Assembly: GCA_044222005.1 (NCBI GenBank) | Contig: JBGANY010000001.1 | Location: forward strand, 124,001 to 188,000 | Direction: 5' to 3' | DNA: 64,000 nucleotides | Origin: Methylotenera_A sp044222005 | GTDB taxonomy: Bacteria; Pseudomonadota; Gammaproteobacteria; Burkholderiales; Methylophilaceae | Shown: positions 17,010 through 25,001 of the stretch, in pieces | How positions within the stretch are numbered: position 1 is the first letter of the stretch | Layout: each line of letters opens with the position of its first letter | Position numbers and translations under genes: made by a program | The notes under the pieces: generated by a model | The model's input: only the letters and a program-made list of their open reading frames with translations | Database searches by the model: none | Told to the model about the DNA's origin: nothing

Positions 17010-18176
17010 TTATCTGCCACCCATGATGGCAATATAGTCCTTCGTCCAGCGGCTGTAAGGTACGCAGCCTTCTTTAAGTGAGCATTTGGCTTGTGGCGTT
17101 CTCCAGAATTTAATTTCGGTAAAGCGCTCAAAACCGTTATCTGCACAGAAGTCACTGCCGCCCGGCGCTTTGGTTTTACAGGCAGTGGCTACAGCCGGGT
17201 TGGAGCCAAACCATTCTGCCAGGCCCGATTGCAGGTTCGGGTTCAGCGAGTGCTCCAGCCATTTATACGCGCAATTCGGGTGTTTCGCGCCAGCGGCCAG
17301 CATGGTGGTATCCGCCCAGCCTGTCGCGCCTTCTTGTGGAATCACAGACGCAATCGGCTGCTTTTCAGTTTTTAAGGCATTGACCTGATACGGCCATGCG
17401 CCAGAAGCTGCCACGCCTTCTTTTTTGAAATCGGTCATCTGCACGGTCACATCATGCCAATATCTATGCGTTAAGGTTTTTTGCTGGCGCAGCAGTTTTA
17501 ACACCGCCGCATATTGTTTTTCATTCAATTCATAGGGGTCTTTAATGCCAAGTGACTGGTCTTTCTTCATCAAATACAACGCTGCGTCTGCGATGTAAAT
17601 CGGACCATCATAAGCCTGGATGCGGCCTTTATTCGGTTTGCCATCGGGCAGGTTTTGCGGCTCGAATACTGTTGCCCACGAGGTAGGCGCGGTTTTAAAT
17701 ACTTGCGTGTTGTACATCAGCACGTTTGGCCCCCACTGGTAAGGCACGCCATAATGCTTGCCGCCAACGGTGTGCCAAGGCGCATTCTGCAGGCGGGGGT
17801 CTATCGTATTCCATGAGGGGATTAAAGCCGTATTGATCGGATGTACTTTTTTGCCTGCAACCAATCGCAGGCTGGCGTCGCCTGAAGCAGTCACCAGGTC
17901 ATAACCGCCTTTATTCATCAGCGACACCATTTCATCAGAAGTGCCGGAGGTTTTTACGTTCACCTTGCAGCCGGTTTCCTTTTCAAAGCCGGTCACCCAA
18001 TCGTAGTTTTTATCCGATTCGCCACGCTCAAGGTAACCGGGCCAGGCAATCACGTCCAGCCTGCCTTCGCCTGCACCAATTTTGCTGACGTGTTCTGCAT
18101 GCGCGCTGCAGATGCTGGCAGCTAACCCCGCAGTAAGCGCTGCCATTAACGCTTGTTTAATTGAAATTGAAATCAT
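17010..18176 (-). CDS. ydcS: Polyamine ABC transporter periplasmic binding protein, YdcS type
   Basis: This protein captures the substrate in the periplasm. It has 388 residues with a cleavable signal peptide (about 1-27, ICSAHA-EHV). The fold is type II periplasmic binding protein with DVIAWPGYLERGESDKNYDW and the segment VTASGDASLRLV. Six cysteines in the C-terminal third (for example PNCAYKW, ATACKTK, SDFCADN, AKCSLKEGC) suggest disulfides in the periplasm. It is the first gene of ydcSTUV-patD and has a candidate MocR operator 118 bp upstream. Confidence 0.88.
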   Translation of the reverse strand: MISISIKQALMAALTAGLAASICSAHAEHVSKIGAGEGRLDVIAWPGYLERGESDKNYDWVTGFEKETGCKVNVKTSGTSDEMVSLMNKGGYDLVTASGDASLRLVAGKKVHPINTALIPSWNTIDPRLQNAPWHTVGGKHYGVPYQWGPNVLMYNTQVFKTAPTSWATVFEPQNLPDGKPNKGRIQAYDGPIYIADAALYLMKKDQSLGIKDPYELNEKQYAAVLKLLRQQKTLTHRYWHDVTVQMTDFKKEGVAASGAWPYQVNALKTEKQPIASVIPQEGATGWADTTMLAAGAKHPNCAYKWLEHSLNPNLQSGLAEWFGSNPAVATACKTKAPGGSDFCADNGFERFTEIKFWRTPQAKCSLKEGCVPYSRWTKDYIAIMGGR

Positions 18177-18290
18177 TTTAATCCCCTTAAAAAAGTGACA
18201 GAATTCACAAGTATTAATGAGGCATACATCACTAAAACTAAAGCAAAATCATACTGATTACAATAGCATTGTTTTCTTAAATTGGGCATG

Positions 18291-18328
18291 CAACAAGAGC
18301 CATTTGGAATATTTAGTTAGAACCACTT
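18291..18328 (-). promoter_or_regulatory. Candidate MocR operator upstream of ydcS
   Basis: On the minus strand TGGTTCTAA (18325-18317) and TGGCTCTTG (18302-18294) form a bipartite direct repeat, 23 bp start to start. The 38-bp stretch matches the site next to mocR at 32 of 38 positions. It points towards ydcS, and its near end is 118 bp from the start codon. The rest of the 156-bp gap is AT-rich. TGCTAT at 18268-18263 (minus strand) could serve as a -10 element. Confidence 0.65.
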
Positions 18329-18332
18329 GTTT

Positions 18333-18830
18333 TTATTCCTTTGCTTCTATAAGCGGCAGCGCAAGGCTTTCTTTGACTTCTTCCATCACAATATAACTGC
18401 GCGACTCCTGCGCGCCGGGCAGGGTGAGCAATATATCGCCTAACAGGGTGCGGTAGTCCGCCATTTTTGCGATGCGTGCTTTAATAAGGTAATCAAAATC
18501 GCCAGAAACCAAATGGCACTCCAGCACGCTGGGCAGTTTGAGAATTTCCTGTTTGAATTTGCCAAAAATCGCACCCGATTTGGTGGAAAGCTTGAGTTCC
18601 ACGAATACCAGCAACCCCAATCCCATTGCATGCGGGTCCAGGCGCGCGTGGTAACCCAGAATCACGCCTTCTTTCTCCAGGTTTTTAACGCGCTCGCCAC
18701 AGGGTGTGACGGACAGGCCTACGCGCTCCGCCAGTTCGGTAATCGGAATGCGCGCATCGGTCTGCAACACAGACAATATTTTCATATCAATACGATCCAG
18801 CTCGCGCACGGCATGGGTACGAATGCGCAT
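18333..18830 (-). CDS. Lrp/AsnC-family transcriptional regulator, DadR-like
   Basis: This is a feast/famine regulator of 165 residues. The helix-turn-helix covers about 12-60 (RELDRIDMKILSVLQTDARIPITELAERVGLSVTPCGERVKNLEKEGVI). The RAM ligand-binding domain follows with VFVELKLSTKSGAIF and VSGDFDYLIKARI. It is divergent from dadA across 171 bp, the arrangement of alanine-responsive DadR/Lrp regulators. Its end lies only 5 bp beyond the MocR-type site of the ydcS promoter. Control of dadA-alr is inference from position. Confidence 0.85.
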   Translation of the reverse strand: MRIRTHAVRELDRIDMKILSVLQTDARIPITELAERVGLSVTPCGERVKNLEKEGVILGYHARLDPHAMGLGLLVFVELKLSTKSGAIFGKFKQEILKLPSVLECHLVSGDFDYLIKARIAKMADYRTLLGDILLTLPGAQESRSYIVMEEVKESLALPLIEAKE

Positions 18831-18887
18831 GATTTCTCCTTTATATTGAATAAACTATTTTCTATTTTATTTTTAGCAAATATTACT

Positions 18888-18907
18888 ACTAATTAATAAT
18901 TATTAGT
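18888..18907. promoter_or_regulatory. AT-rich palindrome in the lrp-dadA divergent promoter region
   Basis: ACTAAT (18888-18893) and ATTAGT (18902-18907) form an inverted repeat around TAATAATT, 58 bp before the regulator start and 95 bp before dadA. AT-rich dyads of this size are typical Lrp-family sites, but the match to any consensus is loose. Confidence 0.4.
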
Positions 18908-19001
18908 TAATTATGTAAATAAATGTAGCTAATTTGGTTAATTTAATACATATGAATTCAATAGACTGTACGTGTTATCTTTGATATATACAGAGGTTGA
19001 A

Positions 19002-20339
19002 ATGAAGGTGCTTGTACTAGGTTCCGGCGTGGTGGGTGTCACCTCCGCTTACTATTTGGCGCAGAAGGGGTTTGATGTCACAGTCATCGACCGTCAGCCG
19101 GCAGTGGGGCTGGAAACCAGTTTTGCCAATGCTGGGCAGATCTCACCCGGCTATGCTGCGCCATGGGCGGCACCGGGCGTGCCGATGAAGGCCTTGAAAT
19201 GGCTGTTTCAGCGGCATTCGCCACTTTCACTTAAGCCGGATTGGACATTGTGGCAGTTGCAATGGACGTTAAAGTTATTGCAAAACTGCAACGCCAAGAG
19301 CTACGATCGTAATAAAGAACGCATGGTACGCCTTGCGGAATATAGCCGCGATTGTCTGGCTGAATTGCGCGCCAGCACCGGCATTGCCTATGAAGGCCGC
19401 ACACAGGGCACTTTGCAGGTATTTCGCACACAAAAACAGCTGGATGCCGAGGCAAAAGATATTGCTGTACTCGAACGCTTAGGCGTTCCATTTGAGCATC
19501 TTGACCCTGATGGCTGCGCCCACGCAGAGCCTGCTTTAGCACTGGTTAAAGACCAGTTGTTGGGTGGCCTGCGCTTGCCCGGTGATGAAACCGGTGATTG
19601 CCAGCTATTCACAACCAATCTGGCTGAAAAGGCAAAACAGCTTGGCGTGAAATTTCGTCAAAACGTGAGTGTAAAACATCTGCTTACCAGCAAAAACAAG
19701 CTTTTTGGCGTAGAAATCAGTACCGATGTTGGCACGGAAATGCTGGAAGCCGACCAATATGTAGTCGCGCTCGGCAGCTACACGCGCCAGTTGATGCAGG
19801 GGTTGGGTTTGCAGATTCCCGTGTATCCGGTCAAAGGCTATTCGCTCACCGTGCCAGTCATCAATCCTGACGCTGCGCCTGTTTCTACCGTGATGGATGA
19901 AACTTACAAAGTGGCTATTACACGCTTTGACAATAGAATCAGGGTAGGCGGCATGGCGGAACTTGCAGGCTTTGATTTAAGCCTGAATCCGCGTCGGCGC
20001 GAAACGCTGGAAATGGTGCTGAACAGCTTGTTCCCCAGTGCGGGTGACTACTCAAAATCACTGTTCTGGACAGGTTTGCGGCCAATGACGCCGGATGGCA
20101 CACCGATTATCGGCAAAGCGTCCAGTGTTGGCAAAACAAACAGCCTGTATGACAACGTATGGCTCAACACGGGTCACGGTACGCTAGGGTGGACGATGGC
20201 CTGCGGTTCCGGCCAACTGCTGGCGGACTTGGTGGCGAACCATCAGCCGGCGATTCAAAGTGACGACTTGAGCTTAAATCGTTACAATAAGAGCGTTCAA
20301 AAACACACCAATCCTAAACACGCACTTTTAAACACCTAA
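19002..20339 (+). CDS. dadA: D-amino acid dehydrogenase
   Basis: This FAD enzyme at the inner membrane deaminates D-alanine and other D-amino acids to oxo acids, passing electrons to the quinone pool. It has 445 residues from the ATG at 19002, which follows AGAGG. The frame runs up to a GTG at 18972 without family support. Visible are the dinucleotide fold VLVLGSGVVGVTSAYYLAQKG, VIDRQPAVGLETSFANAGQISPGYAAPWAAPG, and the C-terminal GLRPMTPDGTPIIG and NTGHGTLGWTMACGSG. It is followed after 4 bp by alr, so the pair turns L-alanine into pyruvate. Confidence 0.95.
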   Translation: MKVLVLGSGVVGVTSAYYLAQKGFDVTVIDRQPAVGLETSFANAGQISPGYAAPWAAPGVPMKALKWLFQRHSPLSLKPDWTLWQLQWTLKLLQNCNAKSYDRNKERMVRLAEYSRDCLAELRASTGIAYEGRTQGTLQVFRTQKQLDAEAKDIAVLERLGVPFEHLDPDGCAHAEPALALVKDQLLGGLRLPGDETGDCQLFTTNLAEKAKQLGVKFRQNVSVKHLLTSKNKLFGVEISTDVGTEMLEADQYVVALGSYTRQLMQGLGLQIPVYPVKGYSLTVPVINPDAAPVSTVMDETYKVAITRFDNRIRVGGMAELAGFDLSLNPRRRETLEMVLNSLFPSAGDYSKSLFWTGLRPMTPDGTPIIGKASSVGKTNSLYDNVWLNTGHGTLGWTMACGSGQLLADLVANHQPAIQSDDLSLNRYNKSVQKHTNPKHALLNT

Positions 20340-20343
20340 ATTC

Positions 20344-21408
20344 ATGTCCCGTCCCGCTATTGCGCACATTCGCCTGGATGCGTTTCGCCATAATTATCGC
20401 GTTGCCAAGCAAATGCATGGCGGAAGCGCACTGGCGGTCATCAAGGCCAACGCGTATGGACACGGCGCGGTGCAATGCGCCAAAGCAATAGAAAATGAGG
20501 CGGACGGCTTTGCGGTTGCGTGCCTGGAAGAGGCGTTGCAACTCCGTCAGGCGGGCATCAAGAATCCTATTCTGTTGCTGGAAGGTTTTTTTGAGGCAGC
20601 CGAGTTGCCAGAGATTGCCGCAAATGACTTGTGGCTGGTGGTGCATGCACAGTGGCAAGTGGAAATCTTACTTGCGGCAAGACTCGCTCAGCCGGTGCAT
20701 GTCTGGCTAAAGATGGATAGCGGCATGCACAGAGTGGGCTTGTCGCCCAGCGAGTACATTCAAGCTTATTCGCGTTTAAACGGACATCCCAATGTAGCGA
20801 AAATCGTCCTGATGTCGCATTTTGCCAATGCGGATACTTTAAGCAGCGAGCATACAAATCAGCAAATTGCGCTTTTCCAGCACACTGTGCAAAATTTAGG
20901 CTCTGAAGAAGTTAGCTTGGCAAACTCTGCTGCCATTTTAGGCTGGCCACAAGCCAAAGGCGAATGGTCACGGCCTGGTATTATGCTGTATGGCGCAGAT
21001 CCACTCATGACAACTGACACTAAATTACGCGCTGTGATGCAGCTCACGTCGCAAATTATCTCAATCCGCAACATTAAAAAAGGCGAATCGATTGGCTATG
21101 GCAGTATCTTTACCGCCGAGCGCGATACGATTGTGGGTGTGGTTGCTTGCGGCTATGCGGATGGCTATCCTAGAGCGGCTACAGGCGCACCTGCGGCGGT
21201 CGATGGCAAAATGACACACATCATTGGCCGCGTTTCGATGGATATGCTGTTTGTCGATTTAACTGATGTACCAAATGCTAGAATTGGCTCAAATGTTGAA
21301 TTATGGGGCGACCAAGTGGCCGCCAACGATGTCGCAAAAGCCGCTGGAACAATTGCTTATGAATTGTTTTGCAACGTTAAACGCATACAATTTCGCTATG
21401 TTGATTAG
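20344..21408 (+). CDS. alr: Alanine racemase (probably catabolic, dadX-like)
   Basis: This PLP enzyme interconverts L- and D-alanine. It has 354 residues. The PLP lysine is in LAVIKANAYGHGAVQ (about residue 34), with KMDSGMHRVG, the GYGSIFTAERDT region and the second catalytic site in CGYADGYPRAA plus IIGRVSMDM. Its position directly behind dadA indicates a role in alanine degradation. With no second racemase in view it may also serve the cell wall. Confidence 0.94.
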   Translation: MSRPAIAHIRLDAFRHNYRVAKQMHGGSALAVIKANAYGHGAVQCAKAIENEADGFAVACLEEALQLRQAGIKNPILLLEGFFEAAELPEIAANDLWLVVHAQWQVEILLAARLAQPVHVWLKMDSGMHRVGLSPSEYIQAYSRLNGHPNVAKIVLMSHFANADTLSSEHTNQQIALFQHTVQNLGSEEVSLANSAAILGWPQAKGEWSRPGIMLYGADPLMTTDTKLRAVMQLTSQIISIRNIKKGESIGYGSIFTAERDTIVGVVACGYADGYPRAATGAPAAVDGKMTHIIGRVSMDMLFVDLTDVPNARIGSNVELWGDQVAANDVAKAAGTIAYELFCNVKRIQFRYVD

Positions 21409-21412
21409 AGCA

Positions 21413-21533
21413 TCGTCATTCCCGCGCAGGCGGGAATCCAGTTTTAAAAGGCTACAAAAAACTGTCATTGCGGGCTTGATCCGCAATCTAGCTTCAACAA
21501 ACAACAGATTCTGACTTTCGTCAGAATGACAGA
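21413..21533. repeat. REP-like palindromic repeat cluster
   Basis: Three imperfectly related GTCATT-type palindromes occur in 120 bp: ATTCCCGC-GCAG-GCGGGAAT (21418-21437), ATTGCGG-N7-CCGCAAT (21467-21487) and ATTCTGAC-TTTC-GTCAGAAT (21508-21527). Each is flanked by GTCATT or its complement. Elements of this type are dispersed in many proteobacterial genomes between genes. Here they separate alr from ridA and may protect the dadA-alr message or end it. Confidence 0.75.
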
Positions 21534-21568
21534 AAAAGTAAAAATAGTTAAATAAAGGATATTTTAAA

Positions 21569-21940
21569 ATGAAAGTAATCCAAACTCCAAACGCGCCAGC
21601 CGCCATCGGCCCATATTCGCAAGCCATGGTGGTGGGCGATTTATTGTTTACGTCAGGTCAAATTCCGCTGCGCGCTGATGGCACGCTGAACGATGGCGAT
21701 ATTACCGTGCAAACCGCGCAAGTAATGGCGAACCTGAAAGCTGTGATTGAAGCGGCAGGTGCGAGCCTAAACAAAGTGGTTAAAACCACCGTGTTTTTGA
21801 AGAATCTGGATGATTTTGCTGCGATGAATAAAGTGTATGGCGACGTTTTCGGCAGTCACACGCCTGCGCGCTCTACTGTGCAAGTGGCTAAATTGCCGCG
21901 CGATGTGTTGGTGGAGATTGAGGCGATAGTGTCTTTGTGA
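21569..21940 (+). CDS. ridA: RidA family enamine/imine deaminase
   Basis: RidA hydrolyses reactive 2-aminoacrylate-type enamines released by PLP enzymes and so protects PLP-dependent enzymes such as alanine racemase. It has 123 residues with NAPAAIGPYSQAM, LFTSGQIPL, the signature VVKTTVFLKNLDDFAAMNKVY and TPARSTVQVAKLPRDVLVEIEAI. The arginine of PARST binds the carboxylate. It follows alr after the repeat cluster and is the only small soluble enzyme here that would detoxify products of the many PLP enzymes around it. Confidence 0.94.
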   Translation: MKVIQTPNAPAAIGPYSQAMVVGDLLFTSGQIPLRADGTLNDGDITVQTAQVMANLKAVIEAAGASLNKVVKTTVFLKNLDDFAAMNKVYGDVFGSHTPARSTVQVAKLPRDVLVEIEAIVSL

Positions 21941-21951
21941 ATGAATCGAGA

Positions 21952-22539
21952 ATGCCTCAATTGATTTGTACCAAGGTCGGTAAACTTATCTGCCTTTTTT
22001 CGTGCCTTTATTTGGTTGGCTGCGCTTCTCAGAATGGCAAGTTTTATGACGGCAAAACACTCCCTTCCGATAAGGTGGCTGAAGTGTCACTGCTATTGGA
22101 AATTCCTTCCAATGCAATATCAACTTTATCTTTCTCCAAATCTCTAGATGTGCACATAGATAAGCATCAATTGGTTAGTTTTAATAAAAATCAAACTATT
22201 GGCTTCCTCAAGCCAGGCGACTATGAATTCAAGCTGAAAAGCGGTTGGTGGGACCGCGAAAACAAAACGAAAAATGCAGCAAGAGACGCGGCTTCATTAC
22301 CATGCGCCATGGGAGCTATCGTACCAGTATTTCTTCCATTAGCAATTACATGCGGTGCTCTCATGCCTGATAAGAAATGTAATAGCACATGGACTATGGA
22401 ATTAGAAGCGGGAAAGCAATACAAAATTGATGTTGATTGGGCTGTAGACCCTCCAAGAACTATAGTTGAAAACGAAACTGATCAACGAGAGGAAATTTCT
22501 ATTACTTGTGATATACAAGAACCAAAACAGTCCAACTGA
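21952..22539 (+). CDS. Predicted lipoprotein of unknown function
   Basis: I do not recognise the family. The 195 residues start with a signal peptide whose lipobox is LYLVGC (Cys about 24). A possible GTG start at 21937 would overlap the ridA stop as GTGA. The mature part is beta-rich. It has a hydrophobic stretch in the middle (CAMGAIVPVFLPLAITCGAL, about 120-139) and several cysteines, with FLKPGDYEFKLKSGWW and an ending of EAGKQYKIDVDW. That pattern recalls small envelope proteins with a PEGA-like domain. Codon use is more AT-rich than in its neighbours, hinting at separate origin. Confidence 0.6.
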   Translation: MPQLICTKVGKLICLFSCLYLVGCASQNGKFYDGKTLPSDKVAEVSLLLEIPSNAISTLSFSKSLDVHIDKHQLVSFNKNQTIGFLKPGDYEFKLKSGWWDRENKTKNAARDAASLPCAMGAIVPVFLPLAITCGALMPDKKCNSTWTMELEAGKQYKIDVDWAVDPPRTIVENETDQREEISITCDIQEPKQSN

Positions 22540-22550
22540 ATTGCTTGTTA

Positions 22551-23933
22551 TTACATTTGCAAAAGAGTATTTAAGCAATCGTTAAACACTCGTGCTAATT
22601 TTGCAACATCATCCTTGCTGGTAGCGGGGCACACCAGCATCATATTATGGAAGGGCGTCAGTAGCACACCGCGATTGAGCAAATAGAGGTGAATGGCGCT
22701 TTCTAAAATGTCGTTTTGTGCAAGCCTTGCAGCTTGTGCGTTATGAGGCGGTTTTTCGCAAAACTGCAGTTCCAGCCGTGCGCCCAGACGTGTGATATTC
22801 CATGGCAGCTTGTGCGATTCCAATGATGCAGTAAGCTGTTGTTCCAAAAGCTCGGCCAATGCCAGCATGTCCGTGTAAGCGGACTCTGAAGCTGTTTCGG
22901 TAAGGGTCGCGTGTATGGCAGCAAGTGCCATCATGTTGCCAGATAAAGTAGTGCCGATGCCGGAATGTCCGGCAGGTGCACTATCTTTGGCGGCTTTCAT
23001 GCGCGCTGCCATTTCTGCGCTAAAGCCGTAAGCCGCCGCTGGAAGGCCGCCAGCAATCGGTTTGCCGACCACTAAAAAATCCGGCGTGATGTTGTGCGCA
23101 TTTGCCCAGCCCCCATGCGCAGAGGAAATGGTGTGCGTTTCATCCAAAATTAGTAGCGTGCCATATTTTGTGCAAAGCGCGCGCAGGCCTTGTATAAAGC
23201 CAGTTTCTGGCAATATCATGCCACAGTTAGTGAGTGCGGGCTCGGTGAGTAAACATGCGATTTCACCTGTGGCCAATTCGCGCTCAACCGCGGTTAAATC
23301 GTTAAACGGCACAGCGACCGTGTGCAAACTTAAATCATAAACTTGGCCGAGCAAACTGGCGCGGTTTCTCGTTTTGCCATTAGCGGCGTCCACCATGGTG
23401 TCTTCTCGCATGGTGTAATCTACCATGGCATCATCTATAGTCCCGTGATAACAGCCATCAAACACCAATAACTTTTTGCGATTGGTTATAGCGCGCGCCC
23501 AGCGCAGTACGAAGCGGTTGGCATCGGTCGCAGTGGTGGCTAACTGCCAGAATGGCAAATTGAAGTATGCCGCCAAAGCCTCGCCCACATTGGCTGCCAG
23601 GGCAGAGGGCAACATGGCAGTAAGGCCTTTATTGGCTTGGCATGTGATGGCTTTTGCCACGGCCGGCGGGCTGTGACCGAACATGGCGCCCGTATCGCCC
23701 AGGCAGAAATCCGTATAATCCAAACCATCTGCACAAGTGAAGTGCGCGCCTTGCGCTTTCTCGACAAATAAGGGTACCGGCGTGCCCCAGTCATTCATCC
23801 AGTGCATGGGCACGCCATAGAGAAAGTGCTCGCTTGCGCTTTGTGATAATGCAACTGAACGTGGATGCAATTGCAGATAATGCTGGCGCTCTGTTTCTAT
23901 GATTTTCTGTGCTTTATGGGCTAATGTCTGCAT
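22551..23933 (-). CDS. Class III aminotransferase, glutamate-1-semialdehyde-aminomutase-like, unknown substrate
   Basis: This PLP enzyme of 460 residues is in the COG0001 branch. It has GAMFGHSPPAV at the substrate side, FDGCYHGTIDDAM, the aspartate in LLILDETHTI and the PLP lysine in LVVGKPIAGGLPAAAYG. It differs from HemL by an extended N-terminus (about 55 residues before the core) and by lying outside any tetrapyrrole context. It is divergent from speB across 121 bp that contain a candidate MocR operator. This suggests an amine or amino acid of the agmatine/putrescine pathway as substrate. The exact reaction cannot be named. Confidence 0.75.
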   Translation of the reverse strand: MQTLAHKAQKIIETERQHYLQLHPRSVALSQSASEHFLYGVPMHWMNDWGTPVPLFVEKAQGAHFTCADGLDYTDFCLGDTGAMFGHSPPAVAKAITCQANKGLTAMLPSALAANVGEALAAYFNLPFWQLATTATDANRFVLRWARAITNRKKLLVFDGCYHGTIDDAMVDYTMREDTMVDAANGKTRNRASLLGQVYDLSLHTVAVPFNDLTAVERELATGEIACLLTEPALTNCGMILPETGFIQGLRALCTKYGTLLILDETHTISSAHGGWANAHNITPDFLVVGKPIAGGLPAAAYGFSAEMAARMKAAKDSAPAGHSGIGTTLSGNMMALAAIHATLTETASESAYTDMLALAELLEQQLTASLESHKLPWNITRLGARLELQFCEKPPHNAQAARLAQNDILESAIHLYLLNRGVLLTPFHNMMLVCPATSKDDVAKLARVFNDCLNTLLQM

Positions 23934-23950
23934 GGGGTTTTGCCAGTAAA

Positions 23951-23982
23951 TGGCTCTATTAATTTTAAATAAATGGCACTAC
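23951..23982 (+). promoter_or_regulatory. Candidate MocR operator upstream of speB
   Basis: TGGCTCTAT (23951-23959) and TGGCACTAC (23974-23982) form a direct repeat, 23 bp start to start, with an AT-only spacer. This is the same layout as the two other sites. A perfect -10 box TATAAT lies at 24015-24020 with no good -35 box, as expected for an activator-dependent promoter. The near end is 73 bp before the speB ATG and 18 bp from the start of the divergent aminotransferase gene. Confidence 0.6.
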
Positions 23983-24054
23983 TTTTAAGGCCAGCATACA
24001 ATTAGTATTCTACCTATAATGTCACATAAGTACATCCAGATATCGGAGCAATGA

Positions 24055-24999
24055 ATGAATCACGCCTTTGCCTATCTTTCTACCAGCGGTTTTCTAGGGT
24101 TGCCAATAGAAAAGCCTCTGTCTATTGATAAGGCCGCTAAAAAACCATACGCCATCGCGGGTATCAATTGGGATGGCAGCGTGACCAATCGCCCTGGTGC
24201 GCGCTTTGGGCCGAGTGCGATTCGCCACGCCAGCCAGATGCTGTGCGATGCCACGCACCCATTATTTGACGTTTCGCCGCTTGAGCATTTAAAAGATGTA
24301 GGTGATTTGAATTTGCCAAACACCAGTATAGACGCCATGCGCAGCGCGCTGATGCCGCTAGCAAGTGAATTGATTAAAAACCAGACGATGATATGGCTGG
24401 GCGGCGATCACTCCATTACTTTACCATTATTGCGTGCATACCACGCCTATTACCAACAACCACTGGCATGCATCCATTTTGACGCACATTGCGATACCTG
24501 GACAGATCATTTTGGCGAACCTTCCGGCCATGGCACCTGGGTGTATGAAGCGATGACGGAAGGCTTGGTTGACGCGGAAACCTTCGTACAAATCGGTATA
24601 CGCTCATCCGGCGAGCGCTCTGCGCGTGAGTTTGTGAGCGACCATGGCGGCAAAATTTACACCGCGCGCGAATTGCGCGGCAAAGATGGCGATGGTTTAA
24701 AAAATGTGGCTGATGAAGTGCGTGAACGTATGGCAAAAGCCGGTAATCCGCCGCTGTATTTAACGTTTGATATCGACGCGCTCGACCCTGCGTTTGCGCC
24801 AGGCACCGGCACACCAGAAGTAGGCGGCTTGACCACCACACAGGCGATGACGCTGCTCGAAGCCTGGCACGATTTGAATTGGGTGGGGATGGACTGTACC
24901 GAAGTTTCACCGCCGTATGACCATGCAGAATTAACATCCAACGCCGCGGCAACCTTGGTGTGGACATGGCTTTGCGGGCGCATTGCCACACAAAAATAA
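24055..24999 (+). CDS. speB: Agmatinase (ureohydrolase family)
   Basis: This enzyme hydrolyses agmatine to putrescine and urea with two Mn ions. It has 314 residues. Metal-binding motifs are GGDHSITLP, HFDAHCDTW and TFDIDALDPAFAPGTGTPE. The central SGHGTWVYEAMTEG fits the agmatinase subgroup. Other ureohydrolases such as guanidinobutyrase or guanidinopropionase share these motifs and cannot be excluded. puuB starts 2 bp after its stop, so product putrescine can be passed into catabolism by a co-expressed enzyme. Confidence 0.87.
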   Translation: MNHAFAYLSTSGFLGLPIEKPLSIDKAAKKPYAIAGINWDGSVTNRPGARFGPSAIRHASQMLCDATHPLFDVSPLEHLKDVGDLNLPNTSIDAMRSALMPLASELIKNQTMIWLGGDHSITLPLLRAYHAYYQQPLACIHFDAHCDTWTDHFGEPSGHGTWVYEAMTEGLVDAETFVQIGIRSSGERSAREFVSDHGGKIYTARELRGKDGDGLKNVADEVRERMAKAGNPPLYLTFDIDALDPAFAPGTGTPEVGGLTTTQAMTLLEAWHDLNWVGMDCTEVSPPYDHAELTSNAAATLVWTWLCGRIATQK

Positions 25000-25001
25000 A
25001 T

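Noticed and set aside
24416..24991. 191-codon minus-strand frame inside speB
   Set aside because: It is extremely Arg/His-rich and fully explained by the speB coding sequence on the other strand.
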